Origin: an uncultured Collinsella sp.
GTDB lineage: Bacteria; Actinomycetota; Coriobacteriia; Coriobacteriales; Coriobacteriaceae
Length of the DNA: 64,000 nucleotides
Assembly (NCBI GenBank): GCA_934667065.1
Contig: CAKULD010000009.1
Location: forward strand, 1-64,000
Direction of reading: 5' to 3'
The notes below the pieces were generated by a model. The model made no database searches, had not been told where the DNA came from, and saw nothing but the letters and a program-made list of their open reading frames with translations. The position numbers and the translations under genes are program-made. Below are positions 16,293 to 25,819 of this stretch, piece by piece. Within the stretch, counting starts at the first letter, position 1. Every line of letters begins with the position of its first letter.

Positions 16293-16934
16293 CTACATCA
16301 TCCCGCCTGCTCCCAGCAGCGGGCCCAATATGGACAAAAGCAACGCCGGTAAGATGAGTGTGCCGGTGGGGACCAGCAGCTTTATGGGCGCACGCTCGAT
16401 CTCACGCTCGACCGCGGCACGATGCGCCGCACGGATCTCGCGACTTTGGGCAGCAAGTGTCTCAGCAAGCGGAGCACCCAGGGCAAGCGCCTGCCCCACC
16501 GTAATCGCAAAGGTTTCGAGTGCCCGCACGTCCAGGTCGCAAGCAGCCGCCAACAGCTCGTCCTCGCGCGTGCCCACGCCCACCTGCCACGCCATGCAGG
16601 CTCGTTCAAGACGAACGGCCAGTACCGACCGACGGTTGGCGCAAAAGATCTCGAGCGCTGCATCGAACGAAAGGCCTGCCGAAAGACCCAGACGCACCAC
16701 GTCGATCATCTCGGACACCTCACCGAGCGACACCTGCGCCGGGCCGCCCGCGTCGAACGTACTCTTCAATCGTGTCGCCAGGGTATCGACCATCGAGCGA
16801 GCCGCGGCAACGACTAGCACCGCCTCGCACCTGCACGCTTCGGCAAGCTTGCGCGCATCCGCCCGGTCCAAACCCGTCGCGACGAACACGCCGAGCGCAC
16901 ACAGGCAAGCCGCGACACCGACCAGGGCACTCAT
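16293..16934 (-). CDS. tadC: TadC-like inner-membrane pilus platform protein
   Basis: A type II secretion F-domain protein (213 aa) forming the membrane platform with TadB. It has an N-terminal hydrophobic segment, the IDVVRLGLSAGLSFDAALE region typical of T2SSF domains, and a C-terminal span (LLVPTGTLILPALLLSILGP). Its ATG overlaps the tadB stop (ATGA), showing translational coupling. A longer frame to 17072 lies within tadB. Confidence 0.9.
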   Translation of the reverse strand: MSALVGVAACLCALGVFVATGLDRADARKLAEACRCEAVLVVAAARSMVDTLATRLKSTFDAGGPAQVSLGEVSEMIDVVRLGLSAGLSFDAALEIFCANRRSVLAVRLERACMAWQVGVGTREDELLAAACDLDVRALETFAITVGQALALGAPLAETLAAQSREIRAAHRAAVEREIERAPIKLLVPTGTLILPALLLSILGPLLGAGGMM

Positions 16935-17857
16935 AACTCCACCCGCATAATGCGCCGGATAACCACCAGGGCAACGGCGTTGAGAGCAAGTCCCAGCGCT
17001 ACGGCGCCGGCGCCCGCCGGCGTTGCAAGGCCACGACGAAAGTCGGCCGAAAGCAGGGCCAGCACTGCGCACATGCCCGCCGGCATCGCCGCGACCATAT
17101 GTGCCGACATGCGTGCCTGCGACGTCTTGACATCCAGGCGGCGCTTGAGCTCAATGCGCTCACCCACCATGCTCGATGCCTCGGACAATAAATCGGCAAG
17201 CGGAGCGCCAGTACGCTGCGACACCTTGAGCGCCAGCGTTACGAGCGAAAGACCAGGGGCATCGATACGAACAAGCAGGTCATCCAACGCATCGGTCGCC
17301 GAGATACCGCAATCAATCGCCGCCGCTACCCGCAAAAACTCGGTATGCACTGGTTCTTGCGCATGGGCGCCCACAAACCGCATGCCCTGCGCAAGAGAGT
17401 GCCCTGAGGCAAGCGACATTGAAAGCGCCGTAAAGGCCTCGGGCATGGCCTCTTCTACATCGTGTTGCTCACGACGATGGTCGAAGGTGTCACGCGCAGC
17501 GCCCACGCCAAGCGGCGCTACCAGCCCCAGAACAAAGCCGACGGGCGACAGCGACACCATGGTCAGAGCAATGCAGCTGGCACCGCTCGACAGCAACAGA
17601 AATGCCAGGCGCGCCGCATCATCCTCAATAACAAAGCCAAGACGATGCACTGGGACCAACGACGCCCACGAGCGGGCGATCTTTTTAAGCAGATCGTTTT
17701 CCACCAGCTCACGCGGCAGCTTCTCCGCCGTCGATTCGAGCGTCTGGCGCGCCAGCTGCGCCGGGGGCATCCGCGGCACACGAGGCTCCGCCCCGCACGC
17801 CGTCGCGACCGAAAGCCCCGCCAAACCCCCTACGACGAGGGGCACAACGACCTCCAT
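16931..17857 (-). CDS. tadB: TadB-like inner-membrane pilus platform protein
   Basis: A 308-aa T2SSF-domain protein. Hydrophobic segments flank the central domain, which contains AFTALSMSLASGHSLAQGM and TGAPLADLLSEAS. It works with TadC as the platform on which TadA drives Flp pilin polymerisation. The start overlaps the tadA end by 28 bases. Confidence 0.91.
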   Translation of the reverse strand: MEVVVPLVVGGLAGLSVATACGAEPRVPRMPPAQLARQTLESTAEKLPRELVENDLLKKIARSWASLVPVHRLGFVIEDDAARLAFLLLSSGASCIALTMVSLSPVGFVLGLVAPLGVGAARDTFDHRREQHDVEEAMPEAFTALSMSLASGHSLAQGMRFVGAHAQEPVHTEFLRVAAAIDCGISATDALDDLLVRIDAPGLSLVTLALKVSQRTGAPLADLLSEASSMVGERIELKRRLDVKTSQARMSAHMVAAMPAGMCAVLALLSADFRRGLATPAGAGAVALGLALNAVALVVIRRIMRVEL

Positions 17858-19158
17858 TCGTCCACCTCCTCTTGTGTAAGCGTTCCCGACCGCAAGCCCT
17901 CTGCAATAAACGGCGGCTCGCGGTCGAGCGTCCAGGTGCGCTCAGCGGCATCGAAGGTCACGTAGCGTTCGAGCTCCACGCCACCCGATGCGCCGCGCCG
18001 CACCCCCGAATACGAGGACACAAAGCGCCTGCCGTCCGCATGGCGCTCGGACATCACGATGCCGTCGAGCGCCATGGCAATCTGCTCTTCGATAAGCTCA
18101 CTCGGCAGGTCGATGCCATAGCGTGCAAGCAACGTCAGACGCACCACGGTCTCCTGCTCGGTGCCCGCATGAAGTGTGGTGAGCGATCCGTCGTGACCCG
18201 TGTTCATGGCCTGCAGCATGTCGCAGCACTCGGCACCGCGCACCTCGCCCACGACGATGCGATCGGGGCGCATGCGCAAGGCATTGGTCACCAGGTCGCG
18301 GATTGTCACCGCGCCCTCGCCCTCGATCGATGCCTCGCGCGCCTCCAGGCGCACCACATGCGGATGGTGCGCAAACTTGAGCTCGGCGGAATCCTCGATT
18401 GTCACGATGCGCTCGCCGGTGGAAATCTCGCACGACAGCGCGTTGAGCAGCGTGGTCTTGCCCGAGCCCGTGCCTCCCGCAACCGCCAGATCCTGCCGCA
18501 ACGACACCGCGCACGACAGCAGCTGCGCATACCAAAGCGGCAGCGACCCCAAGGCCACGAGCTCATCCAGCGAGCAGATGCGGTCCGAAAACTTGCGGAT
18601 AGTGAGGATTGGCCCATCGATCGCCACGGGCGGAATCACCGCGTTGACGCGATAACCCGTCTTGAGGCGGGCGTTAACGATGGGACTGCGCTCATCGATG
18701 CGCCTGCCCAGCGGCGAGATAATGCGATCGATGAGCACGCGAATCTGTTCATCGTCCTCAAACGCATGCTCGATGGGATATAAAACACCGCCGCGCTCAA
18801 AGAAGGCCGAGCGGCAGCCGTTGACCATGATTTCGGTGACGCTATCGTCCTCGATAAGCGGCTGCAGCGGCCCCAGACCAACCACGTCATCCAAGATTTC
18901 GTCAATGATAGTCTCACGCTCGGGCGTCGCCAGGTCAGTCGGCTCCTCCACGTTGAGCGCCGCCTCCACCGCCGGTCGCAGTTCTGAGCGTGCAAGCGCC
19001 GGATCGATGTAGGCGCTGATACGCGCTACCTCATCGTAGCCCATGCGGTCCATCACGGCGCGCTTGGTGCGACGCTTGACCGCACGGCGCCGTCCCGCAT
19101 CGACGTGCGTTGCCGTTGCCGCCACATCGGCAGCCTTAATCCTCGTTTGCAAACTCAT
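17830..19158 (-). CDS. tadA: TadA/CpaF secretion ATPase
   Basis: A 442-aa VirB11/GspE-type hexameric ATPase powering pilus assembly. The Walker A motif is AGGTGSGKTTLLNAL; the Walker B and His-box regions appear as RMRPDRIVVGEVRGAE and NTGHDGSLTTLHAGT. The N-terminal domain carries VNGCRSAFFERGG. The ATG overlaps the tadZ stop (ATGA). Confidence 0.95.
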   Translation of the reverse strand: MSLQTRIKAADVAATATHVDAGRRRAVKRRTKRAVMDRMGYDEVARISAYIDPALARSELRPAVEAALNVEEPTDLATPERETIIDEILDDVVGLGPLQPLIEDDSVTEIMVNGCRSAFFERGGVLYPIEHAFEDDEQIRVLIDRIISPLGRRIDERSPIVNARLKTGYRVNAVIPPVAIDGPILTIRKFSDRICSLDELVALGSLPLWYAQLLSCAVSLRQDLAVAGGTGSGKTTLLNALSCEISTGERIVTIEDSAELKFAHHPHVVRLEAREASIEGEGAVTIRDLVTNALRMRPDRIVVGEVRGAECCDMLQAMNTGHDGSLTTLHAGTEQETVVRLTLLARYGIDLPSELIEEQIAMALDGIVMSERHADGRRFVSSYSGVRRGASGGVELERYVTFDAAERTWTLDREPPFIAEGLRSGTLTQEEVDEWRSLCPSS

Positions 19159-20786
19159 CGGCGATCACCCTCGCGCGACCAAGGAAGACGAATACGCGGA
19201 CGCTCGGTACGCGTAGCGCGGTCGGTGACCATATCGCTCCAGGGACCGACAGCGCAGCCCAACTCCACGAGCATCTCGCGCGTAGCTTCGCGCACACTCG
19301 TCGCAAAAGCGCTGGTCTGACCAACTGCCTCGTCGGCGCGACCGAACGCCATGAGCGCCGCGAGGTCCTGTCCGCCATCGGCGATACGAATCTTGGAGCT
19401 CAATGCACAGGCAATCTCAAAACGCATGGCGACGTCCTCGTCGGCACCGCGCGCACCAAATCGGTTGAACACGGCGCTCATGCGCGTGCGCGGCACGCCT
19501 ACACGACCCGCCAGCTCAATGACGCGCGAAGCGGATGTCGCGGATGACACCGCCGCATCGCCTACGATCAGGCAACGGTCGCTCGCCGCCACCGCGGCGG
19601 CAACGGCATCGCCCCAAAAGACCGAAGTATCGACAAAGACCACGTCGGATTCACGACGCAGAATATCAAGAAGCAGCTCTACCGGACGCGCCATGAGCTC
19701 GGCCTGTTCGGGCGCGGCGACTGGTCCCCAAAGCGTGACACCCGGGGCCACGCGCATCGATGCCGCGACAACGTCCGGCTCGACTAGCGCGCCCGCAGCC
19801 GACGGCTCGATAAGTGCCGCCATATCGCGCGGGCTATCGGCACCCAGCAGGTCGTAGAGATTTCCAAACATGAGGTCTAAGTCGAGCACGGCAGCTCGCA
19901 GACCCAACAGCGAGGCCGCGTGCGCCATGGTGGCGATAATCGTCGACTTGCCGCAGCCGCCCGATCCCGAAACGGCGCAGATGACCGGCGCTCGACGCGA
20001 CGGTGACGCGGCGTCCGTTGGTGGCACGGAAACCGGTGACGCCGCGGAGGCCGGAGGTAACGTTCCCGTCTCCCCCATCGCCACACGCTGTGCCCAACCC
20101 GGCATGACAGGTTGATTGGTCTGCGAGATCTGTTCGCGCTGCATCGGCAACGCCTCGTCGCACTCGGCAAAGCCCTCAACCTCGTCGAGCCCATCGGCCA
20201 GATTCACGCCGTGAACGTATCCCAAATCTTCGGCCGGAACGTCATCGCCATACGGCACTGGCCCTCCAGCGTCATCGTATGAAAGGGGGTCCCGGGGACG
20301 CCGACCATGCTCGGCTTCCGCTTTTCCATAATCATCAACACGCGGGCCTCTTGTAGCGCGAGGCGCCCCGGATTCCCTATCAACAAAAGCATCGGGCTCA
20401 ATCGTCATGCGCCGATCGGAATCAACCGCTCCCTCGCCCGTGCACCCGTTGCCGCACAAACTGTGCGCAGCGATGACCTCGGTCGCCCCCGCGCGAAACA
20501 GTCCTTCGATATCCGACGGGTCGAGCGTCTCTATCAATACGACAACGCGGCTCACGCGGCCCTCAGTCGTCAAGCGCGCAACGGTCTTTCGCACGGTCTC
20601 GGCATCGAACAGAGACGCTGCGATGATGGCGGCTCCGCGACGCGACGGAAACGCCCGCGCCATGGACACCAAACCGTCCAGGTCACCCACACGAAGCACC
20701 TGCGCGCCTGCATCGCGGCCCTCGACTTCCTGCTGCAGCAGCCCGTAATCGCCGCACGCGCAGCACGCAAGCCAAATCGCCTTCAT
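19155..20786 (-). CDS. tadZ: TadZ/CpaE-like ParA-family pilus localisation protein
   Basis: A 543-aa protein. The N-terminal ~130 residues resemble the degenerate receiver domain of CpaE/TadZ. A long acidic linker rich in D, E and P follows (about 130-240). The C-terminal MinD/ParA-type ATPase begins VICAVSGSGGCGKSTIIATMA with the deviant Walker A motif. These proteins place the Tad machine in the cell. It starts at 20786 in a TGATG overlap with cpaB. Confidence 0.88.
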   Translation of the reverse strand: MKAIWLACCACGDYGLLQQEVEGRDAGAQVLRVGDLDGLVSMARAFPSRRGAAIIAASLFDAETVRKTVARLTTEGRVSRVVVLIETLDPSDIEGLFRAGATEVIAAHSLCGNGCTGEGAVDSDRRMTIEPDAFVDRESGAPRATRGPRVDDYGKAEAEHGRRPRDPLSYDDAGGPVPYGDDVPAEDLGYVHGVNLADGLDEVEGFAECDEALPMQREQISQTNQPVMPGWAQRVAMGETGTLPPASAASPVSVPPTDAASPSRRAPVICAVSGSGGCGKSTIIATMAHAASLLGLRAAVLDLDLMFGNLYDLLGADSPRDMAALIEPSAAGALVEPDVVAASMRVAPGVTLWGPVAAPEQAELMARPVELLLDILRRESDVVFVDTSVFWGDAVAAAVAASDRCLIVGDAAVSSATSASRVIELAGRVGVPRTRMSAVFNRFGARGADEDVAMRFEIACALSSKIRIADGGQDLAALMAFGRADEAVGQTSAFATSVREATREMLVELGCAVGPWSDMVTDRATRTERPRIRLPWSREGDRR

Positions 20787-21445
20787 CACTCGTCGCCTCC
20801 GCTCTTTTTGCCGCGTGCCGTGGCGGGGATCGTCAAGCTGACCGTTCCCTTGCCCGAGGCCCCCAGCAACTCCTTGACGTCTTCGGGGTCGGCAGCCAGC
20901 GTTACCCATTCGATCTTGCCTTCGCGCGTGGCGCCGGCCTCCTCGCTGGTATCGATTACGTACGCACCGCACAGCCGATCGGTCACGCCGTCTTTTTGCA
21001 CGTAGACGTCCACGTAGCTACCCACGCCCGTAGCGCCGCCGACCGAGTGCTCGGCATCGACCGCCACCGAAACGGCAACCTTGCCTTTGGGCACCTCGAG
21101 CTTGTGGCTCTCGGCCTTGGTATAGACATTGCAGATCACGGCGTTTTTGGGAATGCGCGAGGTCGTCACGTCGCCGCGCACCTGACGCAGCTCGGTCGCC
21201 GCGTCACGCGGCAGCAGGCTCGTCAGCCATTCCTGGGTTACGACATTGGTCTCGTCGAGTGTTTCGCCCGCATCGATATCACGAGCCGCAACGCACACCT
21301 CGGCGCGATCGCCGCCGTACTTGACCAAGGTCTCGGCCTGGGCCTGCTCGGCCTGCGAGCGGATCGATGATGCGTAGACCATGCAGAGCAGCGCAGCGAG
21401 CACGCCCGCGACCAGACTGATGGCGATGCGCTTGCTCTTGTTCAC
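20786..21445 (-). CDS. cpaB: CpaB/RcpC-like SAF-domain pilus protein
   Basis: A 219-aa protein with an N-terminal anchor (IAISLVAGVLAALLCMVYA) and a SAF domain (VCVAARDIDAGETLDETNVV), as in CpaB/RcpC of Flp systems. I chose the GTG at 21445 because GAGAGGAG lies 6 bases upstream; the ATG at 21460 has no such site. It is the first gene of the operon. The promoter region upstream holds the TGGTCAGC repeat. Confidence 0.87.
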   Translation of the reverse strand: MNKSKRIAISLVAGVLAALLCMVYASSIRSQAEQAQAETLVKYGGDRAEVCVAARDIDAGETLDETNVVTQEWLTSLLPRDAATELRQVRGDVTTSRIPKNAVICNVYTKAESHKLEVPKGKVAVSVAVDAEHSVGGATGVGSYVDVYVQKDGVTDRLCGAYVIDTSEEAGATREGKIEWVTLAADPEDVKELLGASGKGTVSLTIPATARGKKSGGDE

Positions 21446-21556
21446 AGCCGCTCCTCTCATGGCAGTGCCGGGCGAATGCCCGCACCACCATTGTCTGGGC
21501 GACCAGGGCGCAAAGCGGCGCGATCGCAATCTTGGTTTTCGATGTCAAACCAATTG

Positions 21557-21574
21557 CTGACCAAAAGCTGACCA
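21557..21574 (-). promoter_or_regulatory. TGGTCAGC direct repeat upstream of the tad operon
   Basis: On the minus strand TGGTCAGC occurs twice 11 bases apart (TGGTCAGCTTTTGGTCAG), one helical turn, about 110 bases before cpaB. The same 18-base string occurs at 55174-55191. It looks like a regulator box. The regulator is unknown. Confidence 0.5.
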
Positions 21575-21643
21575 GCCCGTCAAGTTCATGACAAGGTTTT
21601 GGTCATCACGTCGGCAAACTGCATGTTTTGGAGCGTTTTGGCA

Positions 21644-21681
21644 GCAAAAAAGCCGCCTCCCAAGCAGTTGAGAGACGGCTG
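21644..21681 (-). terminator. Terminator after rsgA
   Basis: On the minus strand AGCCGTCTC pairs with GGAGGCGGCT and is followed by TTTTTTGC, just past the rsgA stop. Confidence 0.8.
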
Positions 21682-21697
21682 TCATAGGAAATTCCAA

Positions 21698-22882
21698 TTA
21701 CAGATGCACATCGGGATCGAGCATTTGAGCACTCACGCGCATGGATGACGCCAGGTTTTGGAACGTTTCCAGGCGCAGGCTGTCAATCTGCCCGGCATCC
21801 TCGGCCTCGCGAACGGCGCAACCCGGCTCGTGAGTGTGCGTGCAATCGCCAAACCGGCATGCGCGCGACGCCTCGACAATCTCGGGGAAGGCGCGCGCCA
21901 GACCCCGCTCGTGGCCCACAAGCGGCAGGCTGCGCAGACCCGGGGCATCGGCGATCACGCCGGCATCGCCCGGCAGCGCCACCATCACGCGTGCGACCGT
22001 GGTGTGACGGCCTTGATCGTCGCGTTCGCGCACGCCACCGGTGGCCAGCGTATCGTGGCCCAGCAGCGCATTGAGCAGCGTCGACTTGCCGGCACCCGAC
22101 TCGCCCAAGATCATGGCGCAGCTTCCGGCGGGCACGCAAGCGCGCACCTCGTCCAGGCCGCGGCCCTCGGCAGAAGACGTCACGATCACGCGCACATCCG
22201 GACCCACCAAGCGATGCACGCGGTCCAAGTCGCGCTCCAGCTCGTCAGCCTCGCAGCGGTCGGCCTTGGTGAGCACCACCACCGGCTCGGCATCGCAATC
22301 GAGCGCCAGCACGAGCGAGCGCGCCACGCGATCAAGCAGCACCTCGCCGGCACCGAGCGCTTGCACGATCAACACACTGTCCACGTTGGAGCAGAGCACC
22401 TGACGCTCTCCGCGGGCACGGCCACGCCAACGCTCAAAGCTCGTGCGACGCGGCAGCACACATTCGATCACACCCATGTCGTGCCCGGGAGCGCGACGCA
22501 CCGCCACGCGGTCGCCCACGGCGGGCAGCAGGACCTCGTCCTCGCCACGCGACTTGGCAAACCCCACGGCATGCTCGGCACGGAAGGTATCGTCGGCAGT
22601 CGCCACCAGCGGAAACCCGCGGTCCAGGCGCACCACGGCGCCCAGCTGCATTTGCTCGGGCTCCTCGGCATGCGTGCAAAAGTCATCGAAGGCAGCCTGC
22701 TGAGCCGCATCGACCGGCAGGTCATCAAACGCCGGAACATCCTGCAGAGCATCGAGCCCCGGCACACTTGCCAGCAACTCCTCGGCAGACGCAGGGGCCT
22801 CGGTCGCAAGCTTCCGACGACGATCACGCTTAGCCCGCGCCCCCGTCGTCTTTTTCTTCGCTTTTGCCTTAGCCTTGCCCAC
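21698..22882 (-). CDS. rsgA: Ribosome small-subunit-dependent GTPase A
   Basis: A circularly permuted GTPase that helps mature the 30S subunit. The order is an OB domain, then G4 (LTKAD), G1 (GESGAGKST) and G3 (DAPGLRS), and a C-terminal zinc knuckle (CRFGDCTHTHEPGC). At 394 aa it is longer than typical because of a Lys-rich head (KAKAKAKKK) and a ~60-residue acidic lead. GTG at 22882 has GGGAGG 5 bases upstream, so I prefer it to the longer frame reaching 22999. Confidence 0.93.
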   Translation of the reverse strand: MGKAKAKAKKKTTGARAKRDRRRKLATEAPASAEELLASVPGLDALQDVPAFDDLPVDAAQQAAFDDFCTHAEEPEQMQLGAVVRLDRGFPLVATADDTFRAEHAVGFAKSRGEDEVLLPAVGDRVAVRRAPGHDMGVIECVLPRRTSFERWRGRARGERQVLCSNVDSVLIVQALGAGEVLLDRVARSLVLALDCDAEPVVVLTKADRCEADELERDLDRVHRLVGPDVRVIVTSSAEGRGLDEVRACVPAGSCAMILGESGAGKSTLLNALLGHDTLATGGVRERDDQGRHTTVARVMVALPGDAGVIADAPGLRSLPLVGHERGLARAFPEIVEASRACRFGDCTHTHEPGCAVREAEDAGQIDSLRLETFQNLASSMRVSAQMLDPDVHL

Positions 22883-22931
22883 AAGCGCCTCCCAGCACCC
22901 AACCACACAACTGAGCAGGTATTTTACCCAC

Positions 22932-22968
22932 AAAAAAGAGCCGGTCGAGCAAATGCTCGACCGGCTCA
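22932..22968 (-). terminator. Terminator after the P-type ATPase
   Basis: On the minus strand GAGCCGGTCGAGCA pairs with TGCTCGACCGGCTC and is followed by TTTTTTG. It lies about 160 bases past the ATPase stop. Confidence 0.8.
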
Positions 22969-23026
22969 CACACTTTCCCTCAGCCTTTATCATCCGCACA
23001 GGAGAAAAGCCAGCAAAGTCACCGTA

Positions 23027-23119
23027 GGGCCCGCCCGCCGGGAGGGGTTTCCTAAGGGCACATCCCGCAGCGCGAAGCGCGAGGACGTGCCCGTGGAAAC
23101 CCCGCAGGCGGTCGGGCCC
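23027..23119. repeat. Long imperfect palindrome
   Basis: A roughly 93-base sequence folds on itself: GGGCCCG outer ends, then AGGGGTTTCC with GGAAACCCC, GGGCAC with GTGCCC, and an apical GCGCGAAGCGCG. It lies between the ATPase stop and its terminator. It is probably an intergenic palindromic (REP-type) repeat. Confidence 0.6.
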
Positions 23120-23130
23120 GGACAGGTACG

Positions 23131-25812
23131 TTACTCTTTCTCGACCGCGCGCATGATCGCCTTGTAGATCTCCATCAACGGGATGATCAGGAAGGCCAGG
23201 CCCAGCGCGGCGATAACGCCCTTAAGCTCAAGCGTCACGGGACCAAAGAACATCTCGGCAAGCGTCGGCTGCACGGTCACGATCACCGTCAGCACCAGCG
23301 CCAGCGCGGCAGAAGCCCACAGCCATTTGTTCTGCTTCTTCATGGTGAACAGCGACGCGCGGCGGCTGCGCATGTTGAAGCAGTGGAAGATCTCGACCAT
23401 GTTGAGCGTGATGAAGGCCATCATCACGCCTTCCTCGTCGGCGTTGCCGGCGATCATATCGGAGATGTGGATGTAGCCCATGTCAAAGTACACGCCCACA
23501 AAGAAGCTCGCCAGCACCAGCACGGTGATGATCAGGCCCTGGACCACGCAGTCCAGGCCCATGTGACCGGCAAAGACGCCGTCCTTGGCGTTGCGCGGCT
23601 TGCGCTTCATGATGTCGCCTTCGGCGTCCTCCATCCCTAACGCGAGCGCGGGGAAGCAGTCGGTGACCAGATTCACCCACAGCAGCTGCACCGGCTGGAA
23701 GATGGTAAAGCCGATGAGCGTGGCGATGAACACCGAGAAGACCTCGGCAAGGTTGGCCGAAAGCAGGAACTGAATGACCTTGCGGATGTTGTCGTAGATG
23801 CGACGGCCCTCTTCGCAGGCACCGATGATGGTGGCGAAGTTGTCGTCGGCAAGCACCATGTCGGCGACGTTCTTGGTGACGTCGGTGCCGGTGATGCCCA
23901 TACCGACGCCGATGTCGGCGCGCTTGATGGACGGGGCGTCGTTGACACCGTCGCCCGTCATGGCCACGATCTGGTCACGCGACTTCCAGGCCTCAACGAT
24001 GCGGGTCTTGTGCTCGGGCTGGACGCGAGCGTACACGCCGTAGTCCTCGATGTGCGCGTCGAGCTCCTCGTCGCCCATGCGGTCGAGGTCGGCACCGGTG
24101 ATGGCCTGGCTGCGGTCGGTGACGATGCCCAGCTGCTTGGCGATTGCCACGGCGGTGTCGATGTGGTCGCCCGTGATCATGACGGTGCGGATACCGGCAT
24201 CGTGCGCCTCGCGGATGGCGTCGGCCACCTCGGGGCGGACCGGGTCGATCATACCGGACAGGCCGCAGAAGACCAGGTCGTGCTCGAGCGCGGCGGGACT
24301 GCAGTCGGCCGGGACCTCGGTGTAGGTGCGGCTTGCAAGCGCCAGCACGCGCAGGGCCTCGTCGGCCATGGCCTTGTTGGCGGCCACGAGCTCGGCACGA
24401 CGCTCCTCGGTCAGCGGGACGACCTTATCGCCCTCGTAGATGTGGGTGCACAGGCCGATCACCACGTCGGGCGCGCCCTTGGTGTACTGCTCGTACTCGC
24501 CGTCCAGGGTCTCGACGACCACGGACATCATCTTGCGGCCCGAGTCGAACGGGGCCTCGCCCACGCGCGGATGCTCGGCGGTCAGGCCGGTAAGGCCCGC
24601 CTTGCCGGCGTCGTTGACGAGCGCGCACTCAGTCGGCTCGCCCACGGCCTCGCCCAGCTCCTCGTCCCACTGGGCGTCGGAGCACAGCGCCATGCCAGCC
24701 AGGAACTTCTCCTTGGGCGCGGCAAGCTCGTGCTTGACGACGGTCATCTTGTTCTGGGTAAGGGTGCCGGTCTTGTCGGAGCAGATGGTCTGCGTGCAGC
24801 CAAGGGTCTCGACGGCGGAAAGCTTGCGGATAATTGCCTGGCGCTTGGCCATCTTGGTCACGCCGAGCGAAAGCACGATGGTCACGACGGCGACCAGGCC
24901 CTCGGGGATGGCGGCGACGGCGAGCGAGACGGCGACCATAAAGGTGTCGAGCAGGGCGGTCGGGTCGGTGAGGACATTGCCCACGCCGTGACGCAGGATG
25001 TCAACGCCAAAGATGACGACGCAGATGACAATCACCACGACGGTAAGGATGCGGCTGAGCTCGGCGAGCTTGACCTGCAACGGCGTAAGCTCTTCCTTGG
25101 CCTCGGCCAGGGCGCCGGCGATCTTGCCCATCTCGGTGTTCATGCCGGTGCCGACCACGACGGCGCGGCCGCGGCCGTATACCACGGTGGAGCCCATGTA
25201 GCACATGTTCTTGCGGTCGCCGAGCGGCACGTCGTCGGTGCCCGCGGCGAGCTCAATCACGTTGGCGTGCTTCTCTGCGGGCACGGACTCGCCGGTCAGG
25301 GCGGCTTCCTCGATCTTCATCGTGGCGCTCTCGAGCACGCGGCAGTCTGCCGGGACGGAGTCGCCCGCCTCGAGCATGATCACGTCGCCGGGCACGAGCT
25401 CGGCACTCGGCAGGTGCACGAGCTTGCCGTCGCGCAAAACCTTGGACTGCGCCGCGCTCATCTCCTGCAGGGCCTCGAGGGCCTCCTCGCTCTTGGCCTC
25501 CTGAACCACGCCCAGCACCGAGTTGACGATAACGACGAACATGATGATGGCGACATCGGCAAAGTCGGGCTCGCCCTTGACCATGCCCGTAAGCGCGCTG
25601 ATGACGGCAGCCACGATCAGCATGATGACCATGGGGTCGGCCATCTGCTCAAAGAAGCGCTTCCATAGCGGCGTCTTCTCGGCTTCCTCGAGCTTGTTAG
25701 GGCCTGTCTTGGCGAGACGCGACGACGCCTCGTCGTTGCTCAGGCCGAGGTTCTCATCGACACCCTGGTCGCTGAGCACCTCCGCCGCGGCGGACAGGTA
25801 TTCCTTTTGCAT
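23131..25812 (-). CDS. P2A-type cation (Ca2+)-translocating ATPase
   Basis: An 893-aa P-type ATPase, probably exporting Ca2+. Motifs: TGES at 173-176 (actuator domain), phosphorylation Asp-346 in ICSDKTGT, TGDGVND at the hinge, and membrane motifs IPEGL (M4) and NLVTDCFPALALGM (M6). The M4 motif reads PEGLV where many Ca2+ pumps have PEGLP. The N-terminal cation-ATPase domain and C-terminal six-helix domain are complete. Its ribosome site is buried in a structured leader. A role for Mn2+ or other cations cannot be excluded. Confidence 0.9.
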   Translation of the reverse strand: MQKEYLSAAAEVLSDQGVDENLGLSNDEASSRLAKTGPNKLEEAEKTPLWKRFFEQMADPMVIMLIVAAVISALTGMVKGEPDFADVAIIMFVVIVNSVLGVVQEAKSEEALEALQEMSAAQSKVLRDGKLVHLPSAELVPGDVIMLEAGDSVPADCRVLESATMKIEEAALTGESVPAEKHANVIELAAGTDDVPLGDRKNMCYMGSTVVYGRGRAVVVGTGMNTEMGKIAGALAEAKEELTPLQVKLAELSRILTVVVIVICVVIFGVDILRHGVGNVLTDPTALLDTFMVAVSLAVAAIPEGLVAVVTIVLSLGVTKMAKRQAIIRKLSAVETLGCTQTICSDKTGTLTQNKMTVVKHELAAPKEKFLAGMALCSDAQWDEELGEAVGEPTECALVNDAGKAGLTGLTAEHPRVGEAPFDSGRKMMSVVVETLDGEYEQYTKGAPDVVIGLCTHIYEGDKVVPLTEERRAELVAANKAMADEALRVLALASRTYTEVPADCSPAALEHDLVFCGLSGMIDPVRPEVADAIREAHDAGIRTVMITGDHIDTAVAIAKQLGIVTDRSQAITGADLDRMGDEELDAHIEDYGVYARVQPEHKTRIVEAWKSRDQIVAMTGDGVNDAPSIKRADIGVGMGITGTDVTKNVADMVLADDNFATIIGACEEGRRIYDNIRKVIQFLLSANLAEVFSVFIATLIGFTIFQPVQLLWVNLVTDCFPALALGMEDAEGDIMKRKPRNAKDGVFAGHMGLDCVVQGLIITVLVLASFFVGVYFDMGYIHISDMIAGNADEEGVMMAFITLNMVEIFHCFNMRSRRASLFTMKKQNKWLWASAALALVLTVIVTVQPTLAEMFFGPVTLELKGVIAALGLAFLIIPLMEIYKAIMRAVEKE

Positions 25813-25819
25813 ATAGAGT

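Noticed and set aside
24010..25668. A 552-codon plus-strand frame over the P-type ATPase
   Set aside because: Antisense shadow of a complete, well-supported gene.
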